Assembly: GCF_010994035.1 (NCBI RefSeq)
Contig: NZ_WIXN01000003.1
Span: 62,001-126,000 of the forward strand
DNA: 64,000 nucleotides
Reading direction: 5' to 3'
Source: Virgibacillus aidingensis
Lineage (GTDB): Bacteria; Bacillota; Bacilli; Bacillales; Amphibacillaceae
Positions 26,812 to 35,947 of the stretch are shown here, piece by piece. Position 1 is the stretch's first letter. Each line of letters opens with the position of its first letter. Below the pieces are notes generated by a model. It worked only from the letters and a program-made list of their open reading frames with translations. It was not told the DNA's origin and ran no database searches. The position numbers and the translations under genes were made by a program.

Positions 26812-27164
26812 TAAGTCCAGCTCCTTTTTAAAATAGATTCCTTTTTCCAAGATTCATAGAATATCGGGAATAAAATATGTCATAAAGCTTATCCGCCCTT
26901 TGTTTTCCATATATTTCAAGTTAAAACTTTAAAGTTTGAGGTAATCATACCAAGTATTTTATAGAAATAAAACACTTTTCCTAAAAAACAGAACCTTTAT
27001 ACTGTTAATATAAATATTATATAGGTCAAAACTACTTAAAAACATAGTCGATCCACTAAGTTTGGCTGCAAAAAGGGAGACCATTTCAACCAGCCAATCT
27101 TTTTCTTTGCCAGCCTGTTTTTTCTCCTTCATACTTTATATAAGGGGTACAGAACGGAGGGAAA
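26812..27164. other. Divergent intergenic region
   Basis: About 350 AT-rich bases between the leftward peptidase genes and the rightward pirin gene. No gene, hairpin or convincing promoter pair was recognised. Confidence 0.4.
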
Positions 27165-27908
27165 ATGTTGCTTAGAAAGCTGGAAGCCGGGAGATATTCG
27201 GAGCCGCATAAAGGCTATTTTACAATTAAAAGAATTCATCCAGGGAAAATCTATAAAACAGATACACAAGACATGGCTTTCGGACCACTTTCCAACATTG
27301 ATCATGCCTTTATGAAAAAGGGATTAACGGTTAAAATGCACGAGCATGTTAACGATGAAGTTTTAAGCTATGTTTGGGAAGGAATTTCCTATCACACGGA
27401 TTCGGGCGGGTTTAAAGATACGATTGAAAAAGGCAGGCTGATGTTGATGAATGCCGGTGAAAGCTTCTGGCATGAAGAAAAGGCAAAAAATGAAGACGTC
27501 GAAATGCTGCAGATTTTTGTCAGGCCGTACACCTCTCATCTCGCGCCTGATATCCAATTTCATGAAAAACCAAAATCCAATGATGATTGGTACCTTATGG
27601 CAGGACCGGACGGCAGTGAGGCACCTCTAATTGTCAGACAGAACACGTATATTTTGGATGCCCATCCAAAATCCGGGCAATCGCTGGAAGTGCCAGTCTA
27701 TGAAGGCCTTAAACCTTTTCTCTATGTGATGAGAGGTGAAGTGGCAATCGGGGATATCACGCTTGAAAAGTTTGAAGCTGTCACTGATCTCGACCAGAAA
27801 CTTCCACCCGTGACAGCAAATGAAGATGCAACAATGGTGTTATTCTTTGTTGATATGGAGGCGGCAATGACTTTTGATGGCACTATTAGTGGTATTCAGA
27901 ATCAGTAA
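27165..27908 (+). CDS. Pirin family bicupin protein
   Basis: 247 residues with two cupin halves. The N-terminal half carries the metal-site motif region around MKMHEHVNDEVLSYVWEG and HTDSGG, then E of the GRLMLMNAGESFWHEE strand; the C-terminal half has the VYVMRGEV-like FLYVMRGEVAIGD. Pirins are cytoplasmic metalloproteins; some act as quercetin dioxygenases, others have no known substrate. GGAGG five bases before the ATG. A hairpin terminator lies about 85 bases downstream. Confidence 0.85.
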   Translation: MLLRKLEAGRYSEPHKGYFTIKRIHPGKIYKTDTQDMAFGPLSNIDHAFMKKGLTVKMHEHVNDEVLSYVWEGISYHTDSGGFKDTIEKGRLMLMNAGESFWHEEKAKNEDVEMLQIFVRPYTSHLAPDIQFHEKPKSNDDWYLMAGPDGSEAPLIVRQNTYILDAHPKSGQSLEVPVYEGLKPFLYVMRGEVAIGDITLEKFEAVTDLDQKLPPVTANEDATMVLFFVDMEAAMTFDGTISGIQNQ

Positions 27909-27992
27909 TATGATTCCCCTGCCGTCCTGAGGCCTCTTTTTGTTAAAGTGTGGAAAGACCGTAGCATTAGCGCCGATAATATTTCAAATATA

Positions 27993-28019
27993 AAAATCCG
28001 GATTAAATTCCGGTTTTTT
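27993..28019 (+). terminator. Terminator downstream of the pirin gene
   Basis: AATCCGG and CCGGTTTTTT pair around a short AT loop; a T run follows. Confidence 0.6.
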
Positions 28020-28085
28020 ATATATATTTTCCAAGTGCCTGCTCCATGTTTCCTACTGCAGGGTTATTCAAAACAGGTTTTTCTA

Positions 28086-28114
28086 TTGACAGAACGGCAC
28101 ATTTTATATATATT
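28086..28114 (+). promoter_or_regulatory. tRNA-Val promoter
   Basis: TTGACA (28086-28091), 17-base spacer, TATATT (28109-28114); the mature tRNA begins 24 bases later. Confidence 0.75.
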
Positions 28115-28137
28115 AATTCTAGTAACATTTTCTATAC

Positions 28138-28210
28138 GATTCCGTAGCTCAGCTGGGAGAGCGCTACCTTGACAGGGTAGAGGTCGTTGGTTCGAGCCCA
28201 ATCGGAATCA
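28138..28210 (+). tRNA. tRNA-Val (GAC)
   Basis: 73-nt cloverleaf: acceptor GATTCCG/CGGAATC, D arm with AGCTCAGCTGGGAGAGC, anticodon stem CTACC/GGTAG with loop TTGACAG (anticodon GAC, valine codons GTC/GTT), T arm with GGTTCGAGCCC, discriminator A. The CCA end is not encoded. It stands alone with its own promoter and terminator. Confidence 0.95.
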
Positions 28211-28217
28211 TACCACG

Positions 28218-28247
28218 GAACCCTTAATAAAAAAGGGTTCTTTTTTT
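28218..28247 (+). terminator. tRNA-Val terminator
   Basis: GAACCCTT and AAGGGTTC pair around a seven-base loop; a run of seven T follows. Confidence 0.85.
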
Positions 28248-28519
28248 ATTTGAATAGAAGACAAAAGGGTTGTAACGCTTTAAATCGCACCTAATCCAAT
28301 CGGTTTGATGACGGCGAAGATTATTTTTTTACTTATTTCAGTACTCATAAAGGATTTTCCTGGTTTTATCAGTGAGGGTCAGGATAGTACATATATTTTG
28401 AGTGAAATTGCCAAAGTTCACAAAATCAGTAATCTCGCTGTTTATTAAAACAAATTTGCACCTGTAACACAAGAACCGTAACGGTGTTGCAAAAACATTT
28501 CGAAACCCGAAATAAAAGG

Positions 28520-28549
28520 TTGGATTATATTTGTTTTTCTTATTATAAT
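28520..28549 (+). promoter_or_regulatory. Promoter of the YfiB/YfiC ABC operon
   Basis: TTGGAT (28520-28525), 18-base spacer, TATAAT (28544-28549), about 38 bases before the TTG start. The preceding about 270 bases after the tRNA terminator hold no gene. Confidence 0.65.
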
Positions 28550-28587
28550 AAAATAACACTTATTTTTAGCAGATGGAGAGGGTCGTC

Positions 28588-30318
28588 TTGAAAACTGTTT
28601 TTTCTTTTTTAAAGCCATATAAACTGCCTGCTGCTTTGGCATTTTTGCTGATGCTGGTGGAGCTTTCCGTCGAGTTATTGCTTCCATTTTTCCTCGGGAT
28701 GATGATTAATGATGGAGTTGTCAATCAGGACATGGGCAATATTGTCATGTGGGGCAGTATTATGATTGGCCTTGCATTTATCTCCTTTGTTGCAGGTATT
28801 ATTAATTCATTTTATGCATCACACACAGCCTGGGGGTTTGCCCGGGATGTACGGGAAAAATTATTCGAAAAAATACAGACTTTTTCATTTGCCAATTTAA
28901 ATATGTATCCGACATCCGGACTGGTTACCCGTTTTACGAACGATGTGCGGCAAATTCAGAATACCATTTTTATGGCACTTCGTATTATGTCTAAAGCACC
29001 GCTGATTGTGATCGGCGGAGTAATCATGGCATTTATTGTAAATCCCCGCCTTGCGTTAATTTTTTTGGTAACTGTTCCCCTGCTTATCCTGTTTCTTTTA
29101 TGGGTGCTGAAGGTTGCCGGAAATATGTTCGATAAAGTTCAAAAAAGTGTCGATAATGTCAACCGTGTTATGCAGGAAAACCTTGCAGGCATGCGGCTGA
29201 TTAAAGCTTTCTTCAGGCGGAAGCATGAGGAAGACCGATTCATGGATGCCAACACGGAGCTTGCAGCCCGTACACGCCGGACATTCCGTTTCGTGGAATC
29301 TTCTATGCCAATTTTATTATTTGTGATGAATCTGAGCCTTATTTTCATCATCTGGTTTGGCAATGTGCAGGCAACTGCCGGTCAGACTACCGTTGGGGAA
29401 GTGGTTACAATTGTGAATTACGCGATGCGTGTAGCCATGTCGATCTCCATGTTTACGTTTATTATTATGGCATTTTCCAGAATGAAAGCATCTGCAAATC
29501 GTTTAAGTGAGGTTCTGACATTAGATACGGACACAGCCGATCAAGGGAAAGTAAGCAAAAATGCACAAGTGCAAGACGGCAAAATTGAATACAAGCATGT
29601 TTCCTTCCAATACCCGTCTGCGGAAAAAAACACTTTAAAAGATGTTTCCTTTACAGTTGATGCTCAGGAGAAACTTGCCGTAATCGGTGCTACAGGCTCA
29701 GGGAAAACCTCCTTGTTTCAACTTATTCCAAGGCTTTATGAACCGTCAAAGGGCAATATTTTTATTGATGGAAAAGAAACCAGCAGCTATAAGATGGAAG
29801 AACTCCGCGGAAGCATTGGATATGTTCCCCAGAGCCCGCTTTTGTTTACCGGCTCGATTACGGATAATATCGGCTGGGGAAAAAATGGCGCCACAAAAGA
29901 AGAAATTGTTAAAGCAGCAACGGATGCGCAAATTCATGATACGATTTTGCAATTGCCGAATCAGTATGAAACAAAAGTCGGGCAAAAAGGGGTAAATTTA
30001 TCAGGCGGTCAAAAACAGCGCATTTCTATTGCCAGAGCACTCATCCGCAAACCAAAAATTTTGATGCTGGATGACAGTACAAGTGCACTGGATCTTGCTA
30101 CTGAATCTCGTTTGCTTCAAGCTATTCAGGATTATCAATGCACCACACTTATTATCACACAAAAGATCTCGACCGCCAAAAGTGCCGACCGCATTTTACT
30201 CATGGATGATGGAGAAATTCTTGCTGTCGGGACACACGATGAATTGCTTGCCTCTTCTGCTTTATATAAACAAATTGTGGAATCCCAATTTGGAAAGGAG
30301 TATGCATATGCAAAGTAA
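28588..30318 (+). CDS. yfiB: ABC exporter half-transporter, YfiB-like
   Basis: 576 residues. Six membrane helices (about 1-310), then an ATPase with Walker A GATGSGKT, signature LSGGQKQR and Walker B ILMLDDST. The residue after Walker B is Asp instead of the catalytic Glu, so this half has a degenerate site, typical of one partner in heterodimeric exporters. Start TTG 28588 with GGAGAGGG five bases upstream; ATG 28573 has no ribosome site. It overlaps the next gene by 11 bases. It matches the B. subtilis YfiB/YfiC pair, a putative multidrug-type exporter; the substrate is not known. Confidence 0.85.
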   Translation: MKTVFSFLKPYKLPAALAFLLMLVELSVELLLPFFLGMMINDGVVNQDMGNIVMWGSIMIGLAFISFVAGIINSFYASHTAWGFARDVREKLFEKIQTFSFANLNMYPTSGLVTRFTNDVRQIQNTIFMALRIMSKAPLIVIGGVIMAFIVNPRLALIFLVTVPLLILFLLWVLKVAGNMFDKVQKSVDNVNRVMQENLAGMRLIKAFFRRKHEEDRFMDANTELAARTRRTFRFVESSMPILLFVMNLSLIFIIWFGNVQATAGQTTVGEVVTIVNYAMRVAMSISMFTFIIMAFSRMKASANRLSEVLTLDTDTADQGKVSKNAQVQDGKIEYKHVSFQYPSAEKNTLKDVSFTVDAQEKLAVIGATGSGKTSLFQLIPRLYEPSKGNIFIDGKETSSYKMEELRGSIGYVPQSPLLFTGSITDNIGWGKNGATKEEIVKAATDAQIHDTILQLPNQYETKVGQKGVNLSGGQKQRISIARALIRKPKILMLDDSTSALDLATESRLLQAIQDYQCTTLIITQKISTAKSADRILLMDDGEILAVGTHDELLASSALYKQIVESQFGKEYAYAK

Positions 30319-32134
30319 CCAGTTGAAAGAACCTTTTCAATACGAAAAAATTCCACTCGATACGATTGACATTAATAAGGAAAGAAAAGCAAAGAATGCT
30401 GCAGGAACCATCAAACGGATATGGTCTTATTTGTCGCGTGAAAAGTTCAGATTGATTCTAGTGATCCTCATGGTGCTTATCAGTTCAGCCATGGCGCTTT
30501 TGGGTCCATTTTTGATCGGCATGGCTGTCGATGACTTTATTGTGACAAGAGAAAGTACCGGTCTCGTCACACTGATTATTTGGCTATTCATTGTTTACGT
30601 GCTTCACTCCGTTTCCATCTTCCTGCAAAACTTCTGGATGGTCGGTATCGCACAAAATACAGTACATTCACTGCGGAAAGATCTCTTTTATCAATTTCAC
30701 AGACTGCCGATTTCCTATTTTGATAAACGGCAGCACGGAGAATTAATGAGCCGGATTACCAATGATATTGATAACGTCAATAATACGCTGAACCAGTCAG
30801 TCATTCAGATTTTCTCCAGTGTTTTGACATTGGTTGGCACGGTTGCCGTGATGCTTTATTTGAGCCCGCTGCTCACTGTCGTAACAATGTCGATTATCCC
30901 GGCCATGTTTCTCGGCATGCGCTGGATTACAAGAAGAACCGGGCCGCTGTATAAGCTGCAGCAAAATGATTTGGGCGAGGTAAATGGCTATGTGGAAGAA
31001 ATCGTATCCGGTCAGCATATTGTAAAAACATTTTCCCAGGAAGAACGTGTCATCGGTGAATTTAAAGAACGGAATAATAATCTGAACCGCTCCGGGTTTT
31101 GGGCTTTGACAATTTCCGGGTTTATTCCAAAGGTGATGAATATGCTGAACTTCCTCAGCTTTGCTTTAATCGCCCTTGTTGGCGGACTGCTTGCCATTAA
31201 CGGCATGATCACGGTAGGGATTATCGTGATTTTCACCGAATATGCCCGTCAGTTTACCAGACCTTTAAATGAACTTTCCAATCAGTTTAATATGCTGCTT
31301 TCCGCAATAGCGGGTGCAGAAAGGGTATTTAATGTCATCGATGAAAAGCAAGAGGAAACGGATGAACTGCATGCGAAGGAAATCAGAGAAACGGACGGAC
31401 ATATTAAATTTGAAAATGTATCATTTGGATATGAGGACGAAACAATTTTAAAAGATATCAATTTTGAGGCAAAACCGGGCGAGACTGTTGCCTTTGTCGG
31501 TCATACCGGTGCAGGAAAAACAACGATAATTAATCTTATCTCACGTTTTTATAACTACGATGAGGGGAATATAACGTTAGATGGGACGGATTTAAAAAAC
31601 ATTAAACGTTCCAGTCTCCGCCGTCACATGGCATTTGTTTTGCAGGACAGTTTTTTATTTCATGCAACCATCCGGGAAAACATCCGCTATGGCAGACTGG
31701 ATGCCAATGATGAGGAAGTTATCCGGGCAGCAAAAGATGCAAATGCGCACGACTTTATCAAAAAACTTCCCGATGGATATGATACCTTGCTTGATCAGGA
31801 AGGCAGCGGCATCAGCCAAGGTCAGAAACAGCTCTTGACGATTGCCCGGGCTTTGCTCGCTGAACCTTCCATTCTCATTTTAGATGAAGCAACCAGTAAT
31901 ATTGATACCATTACGGAAATTAAAATTCAGGATGCACTAAAACGTCTCATGCAAGGAAGAACAAGCTTTGTGATCGCCCATCGCCTGAATACGATTCAGG
32001 AAGCGGATAAAATTATCATGCTGGAGCATGGTGAAATTATAGAACAAGGCACACATGAAACACTGCTTGATCAGCGCGGCAACTATTATGAGCTTTACAG
32101 AGGTCAATTATTAGATAAAGCGGGCGGATTATGA
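30308..32134 (+). CDS. yfiC: ABC exporter half-transporter, YfiC-like
   Basis: 608 residues. N-terminal cytosolic extension, six membrane helices, ATPase with Walker A GHTGAGKT, signature ISQGQKQLL and Walker B ILILDEATSN (catalytic Glu present). This is the canonical partner of the preceding half, whose Glu is replaced by Asp; together one consensus and one degenerate ATP site are expected. ATG 30308 has AAAGGAG seven bases upstream; ATG 30302 is too close to it. Translational coupling through the 11-base overlap. Confidence 0.87.
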   Translation: MQSNQLKEPFQYEKIPLDTIDINKERKAKNAAGTIKRIWSYLSREKFRLILVILMVLISSAMALLGPFLIGMAVDDFIVTRESTGLVTLIIWLFIVYVLHSVSIFLQNFWMVGIAQNTVHSLRKDLFYQFHRLPISYFDKRQHGELMSRITNDIDNVNNTLNQSVIQIFSSVLTLVGTVAVMLYLSPLLTVVTMSIIPAMFLGMRWITRRTGPLYKLQQNDLGEVNGYVEEIVSGQHIVKTFSQEERVIGEFKERNNNLNRSGFWALTISGFIPKVMNMLNFLSFALIALVGGLLAINGMITVGIIVIFTEYARQFTRPLNELSNQFNMLLSAIAGAERVFNVIDEKQEETDELHAKEIRETDGHIKFENVSFGYEDETILKDINFEAKPGETVAFVGHTGAGKTTIINLISRFYNYDEGNITLDGTDLKNIKRSSLRRHMAFVLQDSFLFHATIRENIRYGRLDANDEEVIRAAKDANAHDFIKKLPDGYDTLLDQEGSGISQGQKQLLTIARALLAEPSILILDEATSNIDTITEIKIQDALKRLMQGRTSFVIAHRLNTIQEADKIIMLEHGEIIEQGTHETLLDQRGNYYELYRGQLLDKAGGL

Positions 32135-32199
32135 TTATAATGGAGTTGGAAAACGAAAGAAAAACATAAAAGCAAAAGTATAGGCTTGGGGTGTTATAA

Positions 32200-32934
32200 A
32201 TGGGCAGAAAAGGGACAATGACAGAGAGGGAAATAGAAAGTAAATATCTGAATGAAAAAATGACCATCAAAATTTTCAAACCGGAAAAGTTTTCGGACCT
32301 TTATAAATACACGGTATGTATTATGCAGGATGGGAATGACTATTTCCAAATGGGCAGAATAGCTACATTAAGCGATCGGTTGCACGATGCCGGAGAAATA
32401 ACCAATACAGTATTTGTCGGTATCCATTATCAGGACAAGTACGACCGGAGAAAAAAATATCATCCTGCAGGAGAGCAAAATGAAGCCTATACGAATTTTT
32501 TAGTTCGTGAGGCAGTACCCCTGCTGGATGATGAACTTCCGACCTATCATATGGGATATACACGAGCCCTGATGGGAGATTCACTGGCGGGCACACTTGC
32601 ACTCATGACAGCGGTGAAATATCCCAATACTTTTGGCAAGGTAATCATGCAATCCCCTTACGTAGATAAAACGGTGCTCAACACCATAAATAACACAGAA
32701 AGTTTACATTCTATGGATATTTATCATACAATCGGCACAGAGGAAACAGAAGTTAAAATGACAGACAACCAGACCATGGACTTTGTGGCACCAAACCGTG
32801 AGTTAAACAGGCTTCTGCTCGAGAAAGGAGCAAGTTATACGTACCACGAACTGGAAGGCGGTATTCATACATGGAAATACTGGCAAAATGACATGAAACG
32901 GGTTTTGAAAACGATGTTTAGCCATTTTTCCTGA
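32200..32934 (+). CDS. yjcH: YjcH-like putative esterase
   Basis: 244 residues, alpha/beta hydrolase of the esterase D type: nucleophile in MGDSLAG, catalytic His in GGIHTWKYW near the C-terminus, and an N-terminal VCIMQDGNDYF strand typical of enterochelin-esterase-like folds. Cytosolic, substrate unknown. It lies next to yjcG and yjcF homologues, as in B. subtilis, where the three genes also cluster. Confidence 0.8.
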   Translation: MGRKGTMTEREIESKYLNEKMTIKIFKPEKFSDLYKYTVCIMQDGNDYFQMGRIATLSDRLHDAGEITNTVFVGIHYQDKYDRRKKYHPAGEQNEAYTNFLVREAVPLLDDELPTYHMGYTRALMGDSLAGTLALMTAVKYPNTFGKVIMQSPYVDKTVLNTINNTESLHSMDIYHTIGTEETEVKMTDNQTMDFVAPNRELNRLLLEKGASYTYHELEGGIHTWKYWQNDMKRVLKTMFSHFS

Positions 32935-33022
32935 GACGACGTGTATGAGGAAACCCGGCTATCGTGAAGGTGTCGTATTCATTGGGACGACAAGGGTTTC
33001 ACCTAAATGTTTCCAGCATATA

Positions 33023-33057
33023 GACAGATAAGAAAGTGCTGCATTCTCTTATCTGTC
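33023..33057 (+). other. Perfect hairpin before yjcG
   Basis: GACAGATAAGA (33023-33033) pairs with TCTTATCTGTC (33047-33057). No T run follows, only A residues. It may be a weak terminator for yjcH or an operator. Confidence 0.4.
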
Positions 33058-33086
33058 AAAAAACTCTCTCATTATGGAGGATTATT

Positions 33087-33095
33087 TGTTATAAT
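33087..33095 (+). promoter_or_regulatory. Extended -10 promoter of yjcGF
   Basis: TGTTATAAT (TG-N-TATAAT), about 66 bases before the yjcG start; no good -35 box. Confidence 0.5.
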
Positions 33096-33160
33096 GGATA
33101 AATAACTCAAACATAACAGGATCAATGTCACATTAAACACAAAAATTAAAGGAGGGTTTT

Positions 33161-33682
33161 ATGATGAAATTCGGAATAGCTATTTTCCCATCGAAATCTG
33201 TTCAGGATGAAGCAAATTCGTACAGAAAGCGTTATGATCCTCACTATGCATTAATACCGCCGCACCTGACGCTGAAAGAGTCATTTGATGCAGATGAAGA
33301 GCTTATTGACGAACTGATAGTTGAACTTAAAAAAATTGCTAACGAAACAGAACCTTTTACCATTAATGTAAACAAAGTAAGTACATTTGCTCCAGTAACA
33401 AACACAATTTATTTTAAAGTGGAGCCGATCCAGGTACTGCAGGATCTGAATGAAAAAATGCAAGAAGGGAAATTTCCCAAAAACCAGGAGCACAGCTTTG
33501 TTCCGCATATTACCATCGCTCAAAAACTGTCGCATGATGAGTACTCCGATGTCTTTGGACAATTGGGCATGAGGAATATTCAATTTGAGGATACAATAGA
33601 TCGATTTCAATTATTGTATCAGTTGGAAAATGGGTCATGGACCGTACACGAAACCTTTGTTTTCGGAAAGGAAAAAGTGTGA
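33161..33682 (+). CDS. yjcG: YjcG, 2H phosphoesterase (2'-5' RNA ligase-like)
   Basis: 173 residues with the two signature motifs HLTL (in PPHLTLKE) and HITI (in VPHITIAQK) that form the active site of 2H phosphoesterases. Likely hydrolyses cyclic phosphodiester ends of RNA or nucleotides; substrate unknown. AAAGGAGGG precedes the ATG. Its GTG-TGA end overlaps the start of the next gene by four bases, so the pair is co-translated. Confidence 0.88.
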   Translation: MMKFGIAIFPSKSVQDEANSYRKRYDPHYALIPPHLTLKESFDADEELIDELIVELKKIANETEPFTINVNKVSTFAPVTNTIYFKVEPIQVLQDLNEKMQEGKFPKNQEHSFVPHITIAQKLSHDEYSDVFGQLGMRNIQFEDTIDRFQLLYQLENGSWTVHETFVFGKEKV

Positions 33683-34101
33683 ATATAATAGTTGCAGAGA
33701 CAGATCAGGAGATGGATGATGCTTATCATGTCCGTATGAAAGTATTCGTGGAAGAACAGGAAGTACCTCCAGAAGAAGAAATAGATGAGCATGAAAAAAC
33801 TTCCATTCATTTTATCGGATATGAAGCAGGCAAGCCGGCAGCAGCCAGCAGACTGCGTTTTACCGATGAATATGGTAAATTGGAAAGAATCTGTGTCCTG
33901 AAAGAACATCGGGGAAAACATTATGGACAGCAAATCATCAAAGCGATGGAAGAGAAAGTGATTGCAAAAGGCTATAAGAAAGCAAAACTCAACGCACAAA
34001 CACATGCGGAAGGTTTTTATGGACACCTTGGATACCATACTGTATCAGGGGAGTTTATGGATGCAGGCATACCGCATGTTACAATGATAAAAGAATTATA
34101 G
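33679..34101 (+). CDS. yjcF: YjcF, GNAT family N-acetyltransferase
   Basis: 140 residues. GNAT fold with the acetyl-CoA loop LKEHRGKHYGQQI and an EGFYGHLGYH C-terminal motif; FVEEQEVPPEEE is characteristic of this subfamily (ElaA/YjcF-like). Start GTG 33679 overlaps the yjcG stop, with AAAGGA six bases upstream; the reading frame extends further up inside yjcG but without a start site. Acceptor substrate unknown. Confidence 0.85.
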   Translation: MNIIVAETDQEMDDAYHVRMKVFVEEQEVPPEEEIDEHEKTSIHFIGYEAGKPAAASRLRFTDEYGKLERICVLKEHRGKHYGQQIIKAMEEKVIAKGYKKAKLNAQTHAEGFYGHLGYHTVSGEFMDAGIPHVTMIKEL

Positions 34102-34106
34102 TTATA

Positions 34107-34138
34107 CCCCTTCCCTTTTTGAAGCGAAGGGGTTTTTT
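34107..34138 (+). terminator. Terminator of yjcGF
   Basis: CCCCTTC and GAAGGGG pair; TTTTTT follows. Confidence 0.85.
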
Positions 34139-34217
34139 ATAATGCAGGTGCAAATCATGTATTGGATTTCCTTTAGGGGTTACACTAAGAGCTGACTGTG
34201 AAAAGGAGCTGATCCCT

Positions 34218-34922
34218 GTGACAGGCTATTTATCCATGCTTGCCGATACTTTATTCGGCTTCGTTGCACTGTTTGTACTTACTAAAATCTTAGGTAAAAC
34301 ACAGATTAACCAAATCACACCTTTTGATTTCATTTCTGCGTTAATCCTTGGAGAACTCGTCGGAAATGCTTTATTTGATGAAAAGGCGGGCATTCCCCAA
34401 ATTGCCTTCGTCGTAACCCTTTGGGGTGGTTTATTATACATTACGGAAATCGTTACCCAAAAATTTAAAAGAACACGGATGCTGCTGGAAGGAAGCCCGG
34501 ACATCATTATTTATAACGGAAAACTGATCCGGGATGTAATGAAAAAGAATAATCTTGATATAAATCAGCTCAGGCTTCTCCTGAGAGCAAAGGATATTTT
34601 TTCACTGGAAGAAGTGGAACATGCCATTTTAGAAACAAATGGAACTGTTTCTGTTTTAAAAAAGTCTCCTTTCCAAACACCTACAAAGAGTGATATGAAA
34701 ATTTCTCCGCAGGAAGTTAATATATCTGTAACACTAATTAATGACGGCGAAATAATTTACGATAATCTTAAGGAAAAGAACCTCACAGAAGAATGGCTCG
34801 TGGAGCAGCTGAAAGAACAGGATTATGAAAGCGTGGAAGATGTTTTCTATGCGGAATATAATAAAGGGAAAAAATTATTTATCCTGCCATTTGTTAACCG
34901 CAATCACCAGAAATTTGAATAA
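34218..34922 (+). CDS. DUF421 (YetF/YcaP family) membrane protein
   Basis: 234 residues. Three N-terminal membrane helices (about 5-80), then a cytosolic two-domain part with the conserved RTRMLLEGSP and LRLLLRAKDIFSLEEVEHAILETNG segments of DUF421. Bacillus has several paralogues (YetF, YkjA, YdfS and others); which one this is cannot be told. In spore formers some are linked to spore membranes (known for YetF-type proteins); function otherwise unknown. AAAAGGAG precedes a GTG start. Confidence 0.85.
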   Translation: MTGYLSMLADTLFGFVALFVLTKILGKTQINQITPFDFISALILGELVGNALFDEKAGIPQIAFVVTLWGGLLYITEIVTQKFKRTRMLLEGSPDIIIYNGKLIRDVMKKNNLDINQLRLLLRAKDIFSLEEVEHAILETNGTVSVLKKSPFQTPTKSDMKISPQEVNISVTLINDGEIIYDNLKEKNLTEEWLVEQLKEQDYESVEDVFYAEYNKGKKLFILPFVNRNHQKFE

Positions 34923-34925
34923 AAA

Positions 34926-34964
34926 ACTCCCGGCATACTTTCATGTATGATACGGGAGTTTTTT
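34926..34964. terminator. Bidirectional terminator
   Basis: AAAAAACTCCCG and CGGGAGTTTTTT form a symmetric stem between the DUF421 gene and the convergent 84-residue gene. Confidence 0.85.
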
Positions 34965-34973
34965 ATCTGATCA

Positions 34974-35228
34974 TTATATTTTTTCACTCACATGTTTACC
35001 CTTCCCCATCCACCTCATGTCCGGTTCTTCCTGTTTATGGGGATTTGGCGGGGAGGTCTTTTGGTACGTATTATTAATTCTCTCATATTCACTTGATAAC
35101 CTTTGATGTTCTTCTTCAAGGATGACACGGAACGGCCTTTCAATTATATATGGGGTCGTCTTTTGTTTGATTACCCGGTTATGATAATCCATATAGATAT
35201 GATGCTCAATTGGCAAAATGTAACCCAT
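34974..35228 (-). CDS. Uncharacterised 84-residue protein
   Basis: I do not recognise a named family. The N-terminal 40 residues look conserved-type (MGYILPIEHHIYMDYHNRV), followed by a charged helix (EEEHQRLSSEYERINNTY) and a proline- and lysine-rich tail. No membrane helix or signal peptide. A good GGGAGG site lies eight bases before the ATG and a shared terminator follows, so it is a real gene. Nearby spore-coat genes make a spore role possible but unproven. Confidence 0.65.
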   Translation of the reverse strand: MGYILPIEHHIYMDYHNRVIKQKTTPYIIERPFRVILEEEHQRLSSEYERINNTYQKTSPPNPHKQEEPDMRWMGKGKHVSEKI

Positions 35229-35473
35229 GCGATAAGCCTCCCATCCTTTGAATGTGAAAATATTGGCTACTTATATATACCCTGCATAAAAATAATTAAA
35301 CCTGTTTTTTTAATTTTATATGAATTTTGTTTATTGTCAAGGCTTTTTGGAAATTTCTTAACAGAAGGACTATATAAAGCAATTAGCAGTTAATCCCGCC
35401 TGGAATGTGATTCGATCAAGTTATCTGCAATCATGGTTACTTTTTTATTTCCCGCAAAACACCTTAAAATAAA

Positions 35474-35497
35474 AAGCAGCCAGACAAGCAGCTGCTT
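35474..35497 (-). terminator. Terminator of the 78-residue gene
   Basis: On the minus strand AAGCAGC and GCTGCTT pair and are followed by TTTATTTTAAGG. Confidence 0.65.
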
Positions 35498-35517
35498 CAA
35501 AATAATTCATGTTATTG

Positions 35518-35754
35518 TTATATCCATGAAAATGGTTTCCTCTTATCATCATCTTTTCCCTTTTCATCACTGCTTTCCAGGTCAAAGCTGGAGCTTGATG
35601 ATTCACTTTCCCTTTCTTCTTCTTGTCTCTTATCTCCCGGAAATCCGAAAAGCGGGTGACGCGGCGGGCGGTGACGTTGAGGTGTGTCTAAGACAACATT
35701 ATCTGCTTTAATAACAAGGTCTTTTACATGAATAACCTGTTTTTTATCAGACAT
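35518..35754 (-). CDS. Small charged protein divergent from cotZ, probable spore coat locus
   Basis: 78 residues. A short beta-prone start (KKQVIHVKDLVIKADNVVL), a basic patch (TPQRHRPPRHP) and a low-complexity tail with runs of Ser, Glu, Asp and Lys. No signal peptide. It is divergent from a CotY/CotZ-type coat gene, and I recall similar short proteins beside coat genes in Bacillaceae, but cannot name a family. Its own terminator follows. Confidence 0.6.
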   Translation of the reverse strand: MSDKKQVIHVKDLVIKADNVVLDTPQRHRPPRHPLFGFPGDKRQEEERESESSSSSFDLESSDEKGKDDDKRKPFSWI

Positions 35755-35947
35755 GAATGAATCACTCCCAAATATTTTTTATCGATAATAGTCTATGTAT
35801 AATTATTGATTCCGATATAGTCATCAGCCCTGAATTTCTTAAATAATTATGCAAGTATCTTATTATGTACGCCTACACAAACATTATGCGTCTACATATT
35901 CTATTAGAGACAACTGAGTCAATACCACTTGAAAGGAGTAATAATTC

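Noticed and set aside
28138-28210. tRNA-Asp
   Set aside because: The anticodon in the loop TTGACAG reads GAC, which decodes valine; Asp would need GTC.
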